Virus record (IMG/VR): IMGVR_UViG_3300009506_000035
Location: 1 to 58,440 of that record
DNA from: a virus
DNA: 58,440 nucleotides
Direction: 5' to 3' (one strand)
In this document: piece after piece, positions 30,814 through 38,554 of the stretch
How positions within the stretch are numbered: the first letter of the stretch is position 1
How the letters are laid out: the number at the start of each line of letters is the position of its first letter
Made by a program: the position numbers and the translations under genes
The notes under the pieces: model-generated
The model's input: the letters and a program-made list of their open reading frames with translations, nothing else
Databases searched by the model: none
What the model was told of the DNA's origin: nothing

Positions 30814-31698
30814 TTAGCCGATCAGTCGACCGATGAGCTGGGCGCAGTAAATGCTCGACGCCGTAGCGTTAGCAATCGCATTGATCGTCACCGACGTTGC
30901 GCCGTCCAAAGTCACGATGACCGGCCCAAACGTGGCCGAGCCGGGCGCACCCGCCGTGCTCTCGACACCAATCGGGATGGCCGTCAACAGCGTGGCCGGT
31001 GCCGACGTCCGCAATGACATGTTGTTGCTGTCCGCTGTTGCCACCGTCGTACCGGCGATCGACAACGTACCCGTGAGTTCGTACGTTCCAGCTGCCGGAG
31101 TGGTCAACGTCGCGACCGCGGCATCAGCGGCAGGAGCGGCAGCGGTTGCCGAATCCTGCACTGTTGCCGCAGCGTCACGCACCAGATCCGCATAGGTGCG
31201 TAGACCACCTGCGGTCGTCAATGACAAAGGACTCGTCTGCGCAGTGGTGTAGGTGGGTGCCGTGGTGGTTACGGCGCCTTGGGTGAGACCACCGACTTGG
31301 CCGGACGTGGTCGACCCCTGCGCAACGGTGGCCTCGTCCAGAGTCCGGAGAGACCCGTCAGTTGTCAACGACAAGGGGTCGGTCTGCGCAGTGGTGTAGG
31401 TGGGCGCGTTTGTGGTGACCGCACCCTGGACCAGCGGACCAGTCTGTCCGGACGTGGTCGACCCCTGCGCGACTCCGGTTGTGGCGACCGTGCCGGAAAC
31501 CGGCAACGCCGTCCCGGACGCAGTACCTTGCACAGTCAGGACCGCCGCCGATTCGCTACCTGCGGCGGCGGCCAACGCGACACCGTCGGTGTGTGACAGG
31601 GTGACGATCGCGCCCGTAACACCAGGTCCCGGCTGGATGTAACCACCCTGTACCGGGTAGTCGGAGCTCTCTTGGTTGTATGCGCTGTCGACAGCCAT
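30814..31698 (-). CDS. Virion decoration-type protein with two internal repeats
   Basis: The 294-aa product carries two repeats of about 44 residues, each beginning VAQGSTTSGQ and continuing through APTYTTAQT, DPLSLTT/SPLSLTT and LRT. The C-terminal part ends in hydrophobic beta-rich sequence, with ATASSIYCAQLIGRLIG at the very end. Start and preceding stop overlap as TAATG. Low charge and position three genes after the capsid fit a capsid-surface or fibre-like protein. Confidence 0.72.
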   Translation of the reverse strand: MAVDSAYNQESSDYPVQGGYIQPGPGVTGAIVTLSHTDGVALAAAAGSESAAVLTVQGTASGTALPVSGTVATTGVAQGSTTSGQTGPLVQGAVTTNAPTYTTAQTDPLSLTTDGSLRTLDEATVAQGSTTSGQVGGLTQGAVTTTAPTYTTAQTSPLSLTTAGGLRTYADLVRDAAATVQDSATAAAPAADAAVATLTTPAAGTYELTGTLSIAGTTVATADSNNMSLRTSAPATLLTAIPIGVESTAGAPGSATFGPVIVTLDGATSVTINAIANATASSIYCAQLIGRLIG

Positions 31699-32003
31699 TA
31701 CGCGATGTTCCCTTCCGTGCGCACATACACCGCAGTGACCGGGGACGTAAGCGACGTGTCCGGTGCGATGATGTTCAGGACAGCGTCAAGGACCATGTCG
31801 TTACCGGCGCGTACTTGGGTTGTGGGCGTCCAGTAGATCGTCACGTCGGCGGTCGACGTTGACGCTACGGCCGTGCCGACAACGTCGACAGCGGCGATGG
31901 TTTTGCCGTTGAATTTCGCGGCAATGGTTGTTGCGTCACCTGCAGACGCGGCCGTTAGGTTCACCACGGTCCTGTAGGTGATCGTCCCTGCTAGGGCAGC
32001 CAT
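31698..32003 (-). CDS. Small capsid-associated protein
   Basis: The 101-aa product is beta-rich (AGTITYRTVVNLTAASAGDA, DVTIYWTPTTQVRAGNDMVL) with few charges. It is the first gene after the major capsid gene and is separated from it by a hairpin. A capsid decoration (cement) role is likely from position and composition. Confidence 0.65.
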   Translation of the reverse strand: MAALAGTITYRTVVNLTAASAGDATTIAAKFNGKTIAAVDVVGTAVASTSTADVTIYWTPTTQVRAGNDMVLDAVLNIIAPDTSLTSPVTAVYVRTEGNIA

Positions 32004-32038
32004 TTCAGTACCTCACACGATGGTTTTGGAATTTTGGA

Positions 32039-32079
32039 GGTGTCTCTGTGCCCCTAGGGAGAAAAGACACAGAGACACC
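32039..32079 (-). terminator. Hairpin downstream of the capsid gene
   Basis: A perfect 12-bp stem (GGTGTCTCTGTG / CACAGAGACACC) with a 17-nt loop lies 21 bp after the capsid stop. There is no T-run after the stem on the minus strand. It is probably a partial terminator or an mRNA 3'-end stabiliser that raises capsid expression relative to downstream genes. Confidence 0.6.
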
Positions 32080-32099
32080 GGCCTAGAAGAGTACGGAAC

Positions 32100-33950
32100 T
32101 CAGGACCAGGTGCCGGTCGAGCCCGACCGGTCGGTTTGCTGCAGACCCTGGATGATGCCGGAGTACTGCGGCGCGTTGGCTGCCAACGCGCCATAGGTGA
32201 ACAGGCTGTAGCGGAATGTGGCGTCAATGACGGGCCACGAAATGGTCAGGTAGTCCTGGACGAGGTTGTACTCCCAACAGTTGGCTACGTTGCTCCATGC
32301 AAATGGCAACTGGTAGGACAAAAGCAAAGCGGTGCCCTGCGTCAACCACGGGTGCACCACGATCCGGACAATCGACCGCGTAACCGGGTTGACAAACTCC
32401 GACACCGCCGCGCCAGCGCGAACACCCGGGGTGTCGGACGGTTCGATAAACAGGCGGTAGTTTGTTGATGCTCCGCTGGTGACGATGTCATTGGACAGGC
32501 GCAGAATGTCCGAACCTTCACCGATCAGTTCGGCTGGGTCGGCACGGTAAGCGCCGGATCCGCTCCACAGTCCTTGCAGTGCGGTGTTGATGACCGAGAT
32601 CTGCAGTGTGTCGCCTGCGGACTGGTTGACATAGCCGCCGTTCCAGCCGCTGGGGTAGACGTTGCTGCCGCCCTGGCTGTGTGCGGCCAGGACGGGGACG
32701 ATTCCCTCGGGACGGTACGACGAGTATGTGCCGGAATCGGCGGTTGGGGCGGTCGTGCCTGAGGTCGGCACAGCACCACCCAGGGTGTAGTTTTTCGCGC
32801 CAACGGATGTTACGAACTGGTAGTAGGTCCCGGGGACTGTCCCGACGGCGGCGTAGATGTTGTACCAGAGCGCGCCGGGTACGGGGGCGATTTGGACGTC
32901 CACAACGGATGTGCCGGAAGTGACGCTCGTGCCGGCCGTGGCGGATCCGGCAGCTGTCTCGCCGTAGTAGTTGCATGCGGTGATTTTGACGTTGAGTGTG
33001 CTGTTGGTGATCGTGCCGCTGAGTGCGGTTTCGCCGGAGTTGGCGTTGCGGACGGTGAGCGTCGGCGCGCCCGGGGTGGACAGCGCGGTTGATGTAGCGG
33101 ACAGGATCAGTGCCTCCTCGTTGAGCATGAACTCCTGGAGGAGGATGAGGTTGGCCAACGCGGAGACGTCCTCAAATCCCTGACCCGCGAACTGCGCCAG
33201 CCAGGAGACGTTTTCGGACAGGCCAGCGAACCGGTACGGCACGCTGATGTCGACCGAGTCCTGATTGCCGCTTGCGGGCAGGTTCAACGGCCAGTTGCTC
33301 ATGGACCCGCCACCCGACAGTTCCGGGATAGCAATATCAACAAACGACCCGCCCGACGACCCGGTTTGGCTGCCGCTGATACCGGTGACGATCTTTGCCC
33401 GGTAGCTGGTGCCCTGGCCCTGCGTGCGGGGGAGCTTGTTACGGATGGGACTGTAAACGGGGTAGATCAGTCGGGATGGCGCAACCAGGTTGAACGGAAC
33501 CAGTCCGCTCGACAGTGGCGACGTGAGCGTGATGCTCTTACCGATCGCGGCGCTGACTTGTTGCTGCAGGCTCGCCACGACCTGGCTCATCATCGCGGTC
33601 TGCGGGTTCGCGGCCAGGAACGCGCCAAACTGTGACGCGAACTGTGGCGACAGCGATTTGAAAACCGCGTCAGGGTTGCGCAAAGACGTGCCGATGGCGG
33701 ACTTCCATGCCTTTTCAGCGCGCATGGCACGGTTGAAGATCCGGTCGGGATCGACCAGAGGCGCGTTGCCGCCTTGTCCGAACGCGGTTGCCTTGTCGGT
33801 GTTGGCGTAGCCAACGCCCTTGACCAGGGTGGTCATTTTGTCGGCAACGGCGGTGCCCGCCGAGTCGTATTGGGTCAGGTCAGTCTCGGAGATGATCATA
33901 TCGGGATCGTTCGCTCCGTGTGCTTTGACCAAATCCACGGTTTTGCCCAT
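32100..33950 (-). CDS. Major capsid protein (HK97-like fold) with inserted Ig-like domain
   Basis: The 616-aa product has the position and composition of an HK97-fold capsid subunit. An N-terminal delta-like region, SLSPQFASQFGAFLAANPQT (about 99-118), is followed by a core holding PSRLIYPVYSPIRNKLPRT, VPYRFAGLSENVSWLAQF and a C-terminal part ending in beta-rich sequence. Residues about 300-410 look like an inserted Ig/fibronectin-like module (STPGAPTLTVRNANSGETAL ... APVPGALWYNIYAAVG), which explains the length. Residues 138-155 share a peptide with the upstream protease protein. Confidence 0.9.
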   Translation of the reverse strand: MGKTVDLVKAHGANDPDMIISETDLTQYDSAGTAVADKMTTLVKGVGYANTDKATAFGQGGNAPLVDPDRIFNRAMRAEKAWKSAIGTSLRNPDAVFKSLSPQFASQFGAFLAANPQTAMMSQVVASLQQQVSAAIGKSITLTSPLSSGLVPFNLVAPSRLIYPVYSPIRNKLPRTQGQGTSYRAKIVTGISGSQTGSSGGSFVDIAIPELSGGGSMSNWPLNLPASGNQDSVDISVPYRFAGLSENVSWLAQFAGQGFEDVSALANLILLQEFMLNEEALILSATSTALSTPGAPTLTVRNANSGETALSGTITNSTLNVKITACNYYGETAAGSATAGTSVTSGTSVVDVQIAPVPGALWYNIYAAVGTVPGTYYQFVTSVGAKNYTLGGAVPTSGTTAPTADSGTYSSYRPEGIVPVLAAHSQGGSNVYPSGWNGGYVNQSAGDTLQISVINTALQGLWSGSGAYRADPAELIGEGSDILRLSNDIVTSGASTNYRLFIEPSDTPGVRAGAAVSEFVNPVTRSIVRIVVHPWLTQGTALLLSYQLPFAWSNVANCWEYNLVQDYLTISWPVIDATFRYSLFTYGALAANAPQYSGIIQGLQQTDRSGSTGTWS

Positions 33951-33979
33951 GGAGATTGCCCTCCTTGAAAAAAGAGTCG

Positions 33980-36526
33980 TCAGTGTGTCGCGGGGATGAG
34001 ACGACGCAGCCTGTCCTCCGCCTGCTCACGCATAGCAGGATTCGGATGGTTCAGGAACGGTCTGAGAAACTCGACTTCCTCCCGCACTGCGTTGCTCGCC
34101 GGGTCCGCTTGGACTTTCTCGACCTTTGGAGTCGTGGCCGTCCTGACAACTCCCCGCAGCGGGGCCTGTGCCGGGTCTGGCTGCGCACCGAGACGGTCGA
34201 TCTCGTTTTGCATTTCGGCGATAGTGCTGTCGTATGACTTCGCGGCCTTGGTGACGGCGGTCCTCACGGCTTTCCGAATGTCCCGACGCCGCTCCTTAGC
34301 CTTCTTCTTGCGGGACTTCGTCACCGCCGCGCCTGGTACCGGCGGCACGGTCAGCCCGCTGCTGCGAGTCGGCCGTGCGGTGGCGTGCAGATCAGCCGGC
34401 ATCACATGCCGGCTGGGTGCCATGGGACACGTGTCTGGCGACGTGGCTGCGATATGGTCGTGCAACGCCGCGAGCGCGTTGACTGCGGCAACTTTCGCCG
34501 CTCCTGCGTAGATGTCACGGCCAGATCCGGTCGTCGGCAACACTGGATTGTTGTTGCCTGCAGCGGATGGCGATCCAGCCTGGTGACCAGCAGTGATCAG
34601 ATCCCGATGAAACTGGGTCGGGCTGGGCACATGCGTCGCGGCTGGTGCCTCCACAGGCACACCGCCGGTCGCGTTCAATGGCGCGCGGCCGACCTGAATG
34701 TAAGGACGCCGGAACTGGCCGGGTGTGATCTGGGTTGCTGGGTGCAGGCTTACGTTTGGGTATGCGTCGGTGAACGTTTTGCGGATCTGACGGCGCGCCC
34801 TGTTGAGAACCTTCGCACTGTGCGCACGGCGCAGCGCGGCAACGTCGTCACCGAGTGCACCGCTGAACGCCTTGCCTGTGAGCGCGTCGGCAACACTGGC
34901 CATGGCCGGGTAGGTGGCGGCCACGTCCCGCCAGTCGTAGGCAGCACACAATGCGTCGTGTAGGCGCTTGACGGTATACGGGTCAGAGACCGTCTTAGTG
35001 GCCGGGGACTCGCTGTCGAGGTCAAGATCGCCGATGTATTCCGGCTCGTCGTCGGGCTCGTCGTCGAGGTAGCCGGTGAACTCTGAACGGGCTGGCTTCT
35101 TGCGTGGTTTTTTGCCAAATGGAGGAGCCGCACCAGGAAACGGACTGCCGCCCTTGACTGAATCCGGGATGTCATCCGGGTACCTGTCCAGCGCGGTCGG
35201 CAATCCGGCATCACGCTCAAACGCCTCGACCACTCCACCGTCCGGTTCGCGGTGCTGTCCTGCAGGCCTGACGCTGGACGGCAACGGGCGGCGCTTCTTA
35301 TTCCTCTTCCTCACGGGGACTCCTGACGATTTGACGGTTGTGGGGATCTTTCGGCCGCAGCCCCGGCAGCGCTTTCCGGCCGTCCCGACCTCGCCGCAGT
35401 GAGTGCAGGAGACGCCTTTGGTGAGGTCAGGCTCGGCAACGTCGTCTTTGTCGTTTCGGCCCTGTCCCTGCAGGTTGAACGGCACCAGCCCGCTTGACAG
35501 CGGCTGCGTCGTAGTGATGTTCTTGACCGCCTTTTCGACCTTTTCGACATGCCACGATTCAGGCAACCGAGCCACAAACTCTGGACCCTTGCGGCGCGCG
35601 ATGGAGATCAGCCGACGACGGAACCGCTTCATGGGGATCTGTGGACGGGCGCGCCCGTAACTCGACACCGCATCCGGCACGTCGGCTGGGGTGTGGATCG
35701 GGAACCTGCGTCTCTGCGGATCGATGAAGTCTTCAGCTGGCATCGTGTCGACGTCGACACCCCCGCCGACCTCGGGGCGCACATCACGTTTGGCCAGCCA
35801 CGCGCTCAGGCTGCCGTAGCCGTGCTGATCGCCCTCGTGACTCCACGTCTGCCACTGGTCACGGGCGGCCATTTTCGCCAGAAACGCGGTGCCGGTCATG
35901 GCGGAATGCGCACTCAACCGCGGTTCCCGTGCCAGCCAGTCCGCGCGCTCAGCCTCGTACGTTTCGCGTAGGTCGTCATGTTTTCGTGTCGCTTTTTCTG
36001 CCTTCGCGAGCTGTTTCTGCAGATCGCCGTAGGTCCACGGCACATCAAGATCAGCTGACTTGGCCAAAACCAGCCCGCAATTTTTGTTCGCCGGCCGATC
36101 GACCAGCGAAACCTCCATCAACTCGCCACCAACGATGCGCCCGCCCGGCGCAGCGGCGTCACGCTGGATAACCGGGTTAGCGATCCCAACCGAATAAGCG
36201 CGCAGCACCCGGTTTTTGACCAGCCGTTTGGCCTGGTCCTCAACAACGAGCGCTTTGAGCTGATGCGCATTGTCGCCCAGCTCCACCTTGAGACCCCGGC
36301 CAGCCGGTAGGAGCGTCGGCGAGTGCATGACGCGCACGTTTGGCCCGCTACTCATCCATGTTTGCAGCGCCTTGGCTGACCAGCCCGAATCGACGATCTG
36401 CTTGTCGGAGTCAAGGGTGTTGTCAGTTACGGTGCCGTAGACAACAAGGTTTCCGTCCTTGTCCTCTTCCCATTTTTTGATCGGAAAGCTGACGTGTGTC
36501 AGCTCATCGGATAGCAAGGTCGCCAT
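33980..36526 (-). CDS. Prohead protease fused to long scaffold-like region
   Basis: The 848-aa product has an N-terminal prohead protease domain at residues about 10-155: LDSDKQIVDSGW, VRVMHSPTLL (His), LRAYSVGIANP (Ser) and GGELMEVSLVDRPANKNCG. A helical region and a four-Cys zinc ribbon (C374, C377, C387, C390) follow. The long, charged, low-complexity C-terminal half ends in a coiled region (YDSTIAEMQNEIDRLGAQ). Protease-scaffold fusions cut themselves out during capsid maturation. Residues 335-352 repeat a capsid peptide. It lies immediately before the capsid gene. Confidence 0.82.
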   Translation of the reverse strand: MATLLSDELTHVSFPIKKWEEDKDGNLVVYGTVTDNTLDSDKQIVDSGWSAKALQTWMSSGPNVRVMHSPTLLPAGRGLKVELGDNAHQLKALVVEDQAKRLVKNRVLRAYSVGIANPVIQRDAAAPGGRIVGGELMEVSLVDRPANKNCGLVLAKSADLDVPWTYGDLQKQLAKAEKATRKHDDLRETYEAERADWLAREPRLSAHSAMTGTAFLAKMAARDQWQTWSHEGDQHGYGSLSAWLAKRDVRPEVGGGVDVDTMPAEDFIDPQRRRFPIHTPADVPDAVSSYGRARPQIPMKRFRRRLISIARRKGPEFVARLPESWHVEKVEKAVKNITTTQPLSSGLVPFNLQGQGRNDKDDVAEPDLTKGVSCTHCGEVGTAGKRCRGCGRKIPTTVKSSGVPVRKRNKKRRPLPSSVRPAGQHREPDGGVVEAFERDAGLPTALDRYPDDIPDSVKGGSPFPGAAPPFGKKPRKKPARSEFTGYLDDEPDDEPEYIGDLDLDSESPATKTVSDPYTVKRLHDALCAAYDWRDVAATYPAMASVADALTGKAFSGALGDDVAALRRAHSAKVLNRARRQIRKTFTDAYPNVSLHPATQITPGQFRRPYIQVGRAPLNATGGVPVEAPAATHVPSPTQFHRDLITAGHQAGSPSAAGNNNPVLPTTGSGRDIYAGAAKVAAVNALAALHDHIAATSPDTCPMAPSRHVMPADLHATARPTRSSGLTVPPVPGAAVTKSRKKKAKERRRDIRKAVRTAVTKAAKSYDSTIAEMQNEIDRLGAQPDPAQAPLRGVVRTATTPKVEKVQADPASNAVREEVEFLRPFLNHPNPAMREQAEDRLRRLIPATH

Positions 36527-36550
36527 GCTGGTCTCCTGGTTTGGGGCATG

Positions 36551-36583
36551 AAAAAACGCCCATGGTCAAAAGACCGTGGACGC
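36551..36583 (-). terminator. Rho-independent terminator in the late operon
   Basis: On the minus strand the arms CGTCCACGGTC and GACCATGGGCG pair with one mismatch and wobble pairs around TTTT, and six T follow. It lies between the small gene at 36604 and the protease gene and probably lowers read-through or marks a promoter boundary before the capsid block. Confidence 0.72.
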
Positions 36584-36603
36584 TGATGGCGGGATGCGAC
36601 GAC

Positions 36604-36888
36604 TTAGGGCAGGACAGCCGCGTGATTGGTGGTGTCGGCCAGACGCGTCTCCAGCACCTGCCGCGCATCCTCATCGCGGCCATGCATTCGTATCCTTGCC
36701 GCGACCGCAGCCCGCAGCTCATCCTGCGCGCTCTGGCGTGAGCGGAAGTCTGTGGTACCGCGACGAATGATCGGGAACCGTCCTCCCGTCTCAGGTGACG
36801 TTTGGATCAAATGCCAGGTGCCCTTACGCCGACCAGGCTCGACGTGGTACTCGGATCTGGTCCGCAAGCGGGGAGTCCCGATTGACAT
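36604..36888 (-). CDS. Small hypothetical protein
   Basis: The 94-aa product is basic, with TWHLIQTSPETGGRFPIIRR and TTDFRSRQSAQDELRAAVAA, suggesting a short beta sheet followed by a helix. The ATG overlaps the upstream gene by 65 bp; a GTG at 36843 would shorten this to 20 bp and may be the true start. A terminator follows. The family is unknown. Confidence 0.6.
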   Translation of the reverse strand: MSIGTPRLRTRSEYHVEPGRRKGTWHLIQTSPETGGRFPIIRRGTTDFRSRQSAQDELRAAVAARIRMHGRDEDARQVLETRLADTTNHAAVLP

Positions 36889-38221
36889 GCCGCTGCAGAT
36901 CCAGCGCAGCCTCGTTGATCTGGTTACGGTCGGCCAAATCGGCCCTGCTGGCCTGCTCGCGTAGCCGCGCCACCGCGTCGGGTCCTGTGATGTCTCCAGA
37001 TTTCAAATCGTCGGCGGCCTCGCGCAAGTACCGTTCCGCTGCGCTGTCCTTTGGCGTGCGCATCGCGGCTGATTCGAGCCCCACCCCGTAGTTGTAGCCG
37101 CCTCCGGGCGTAGGCTTCGGCCTGGCCGCGAGCCGATCGACGATGTCGGACTTCTTCGCGCGGGCTGGTAGTCGTATCCTCTGCGCTGCGGCGATGTCGC
37201 GTAGTTCTGGGACTTTCTTGTCCGCGAGAATCGCACGAGCGTCGTCGGCTGTCTCAGCGCGGCGCAGGCGCGCGGCTACCTCATGCGCGGTTTCTACTGG
37301 CTTTGCTGGTGTGGCCCGGGGGCGTGGCAGCTTCAGGGGTTCGATGGGCCGACCGATGTGGCCCATGCCGCGGCGCAAGACACGCCGGCGGTGTTCCATG
37401 ATCAGGTCCTTGACGGCCTTGTCGGGAGCGTCGTCAAGTGCCACAAGGAGCGCATTGGCTGCCTCAACGTACTTCCCTGCAGCCACGTGCTGGTTCGCCT
37501 CATCAACCAGCTTCTGGTACTCCCGCCGCGGCTTAGCCGTTGGAGCCGCTGGGGGCACCGCTGCTGTTTCCTGCGGCTTCCGCGACGCGCGTGGCTTTGT
37601 AGGCCGAAAATGCTCGGCAGCGGCGCCTGGCTTACCTCGCCGGAAGGTGTGTTGTGCGCCGCCCTCAAATTCAACACGAGTCGTGGTTTTGCCAGCGCGC
37701 TGGACAACACCGCGGCCGAGTTCCGGATGATGCACCGTCTCGCCGACGTCTCCACCGATGTGCAGCCACCCGGGAATGCGCACCCACCTACCGCGACGGT
37801 CGCGCGGCTGGTTGACGTCGAACTTCTTCGCGGCCCACCTTGCACCTCGTCGAGATTTGCCTCGTGCGTGCCGTTCCATGGCGGCGTGGGTGGCTGGGTA
37901 GTAGCCAAGCGCGCCGTGATGGCGAAGGTTGCAAAACCCTTTCGCCTGTTCCGGCGTCATGTGTTCGGATGCGATCGCAACACATCTGTCGAAGTCGTTA
38001 GGAGCGCCCCAGCCGATTCGCGCTGCGCCTTTGCCTCGCTCAAACCAGCGGATCAGGTGCCGCGCACGCCACCGACCGTAAGCGCCCTCGTCGGCCTTCT
38101 GCACTGCGTTGATGGCGTCGGTGAACTTGATGCGACCGGCATCGTCGAAAAGAGTGGACAGGTAGGCGCGCGCTTCGGGCGAGAGTCCGTCTCCTCGCTT
38201 TGGTGTCTGCGTTTTCGGCAC
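36824..38221 (-). CDS. Virion-region protein with maturation-linker motif and SAP-like domain
   Basis: The 465-aa product has a conserved-looking first part (FDRCVAIASEHMTPEQAKGF, CNLRHHGALGYYPATHAAME). At about residue 133 comes the motif KFDVNQPRDRRGRWVR, a version of the linker also found twice in the portal polyprotein. An SH3-like stretch (LHIGGDVGETVHHPELGRG) and a long helical part follow. Residues about 335-370 (KVPELRDIAAAQRIRLPARA then KKSDIVDRL) look like a SAP or Rho-N DNA-binding helix pair. It may be an internal head protein or cargo. The function is inferred only. Confidence 0.66.
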   Translation of the reverse strand: MPKTQTPKRGDGLSPEARAYLSTLFDDAGRIKFTDAINAVQKADEGAYGRWRARHLIRWFERGKGAARIGWGAPNDFDRCVAIASEHMTPEQAKGFCNLRHHGALGYYPATHAAMERHARGKSRRGARWAAKKFDVNQPRDRRGRWVRIPGWLHIGGDVGETVHHPELGRGVVQRAGKTTTRVEFEGGAQHTFRRGKPGAAAEHFRPTKPRASRKPQETAAVPPAAPTAKPRREYQKLVDEANQHVAAGKYVEAANALLVALDDAPDKAVKDLIMEHRRRVLRRGMGHIGRPIEPLKLPRPRATPAKPVETAHEVAARLRRAETADDARAILADKKVPELRDIAAAQRIRLPARAKKSDIVDRLAARPKPTPGGGYNYGVGLESAAMRTPKDSAAERYLREAADDLKSGDITGPDAVARLREQASRADLADRNQINEAALDLQRHVNRDSPLADQIRVPRRAWSA

Positions 38222-38248
38222 GACTTCACTCCTGCTCGACGCTGCTGG

Positions 38249-38554
38249 TCATTCCGGCGGTGGTTGATGTTGCGCTAGTGCTATGGCAGCCGCCATATCA
38301 TCCAATGCGGTGCCGTCGGCATCCAATGTGACGGAGTGCAGGTTGTAGTCGGACCCATCCGGCCGACCTTGCGGGTGGAATGGTGCGTCACCCTTACGGA
38401 GTTGGTTGTCGACCCACGCTGTGTGGACATCCACGATGTGTCTCTGGGCTGCCACGACCTGCGGGTCAACTTCATCCCACTCAAATGCTGAGGGATCTAC
38501 AGCCGGTAGACCCCTTTCCAGTTTGACCGCATCATCAACATTTTTCCGATCCAT
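38249..38554 (-). CDS. Small hypothetical protein
   Basis: The ATG at 38554 has AGAGGA 4 bp upstream and overlaps the end of the portal gene by 58 bp. The 101-aa product contains LPAVDPSAFEWDEVDPQVVA, then QRHIVDVHTAWVDNQLRKGD and a C-terminal acidic/His/Pro region. It lies between two large head genes. I do not recognise it. Confidence 0.6.
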   Translation of the reverse strand: MDRKNVDDAVKLERGLPAVDPSAFEWDEVDPQVVAAQRHIVDVHTAWVDNQLRKGDAPFHPQGRPDGSDYNLHSVTLDADGTALDDMAAAIALAQHQPPPE

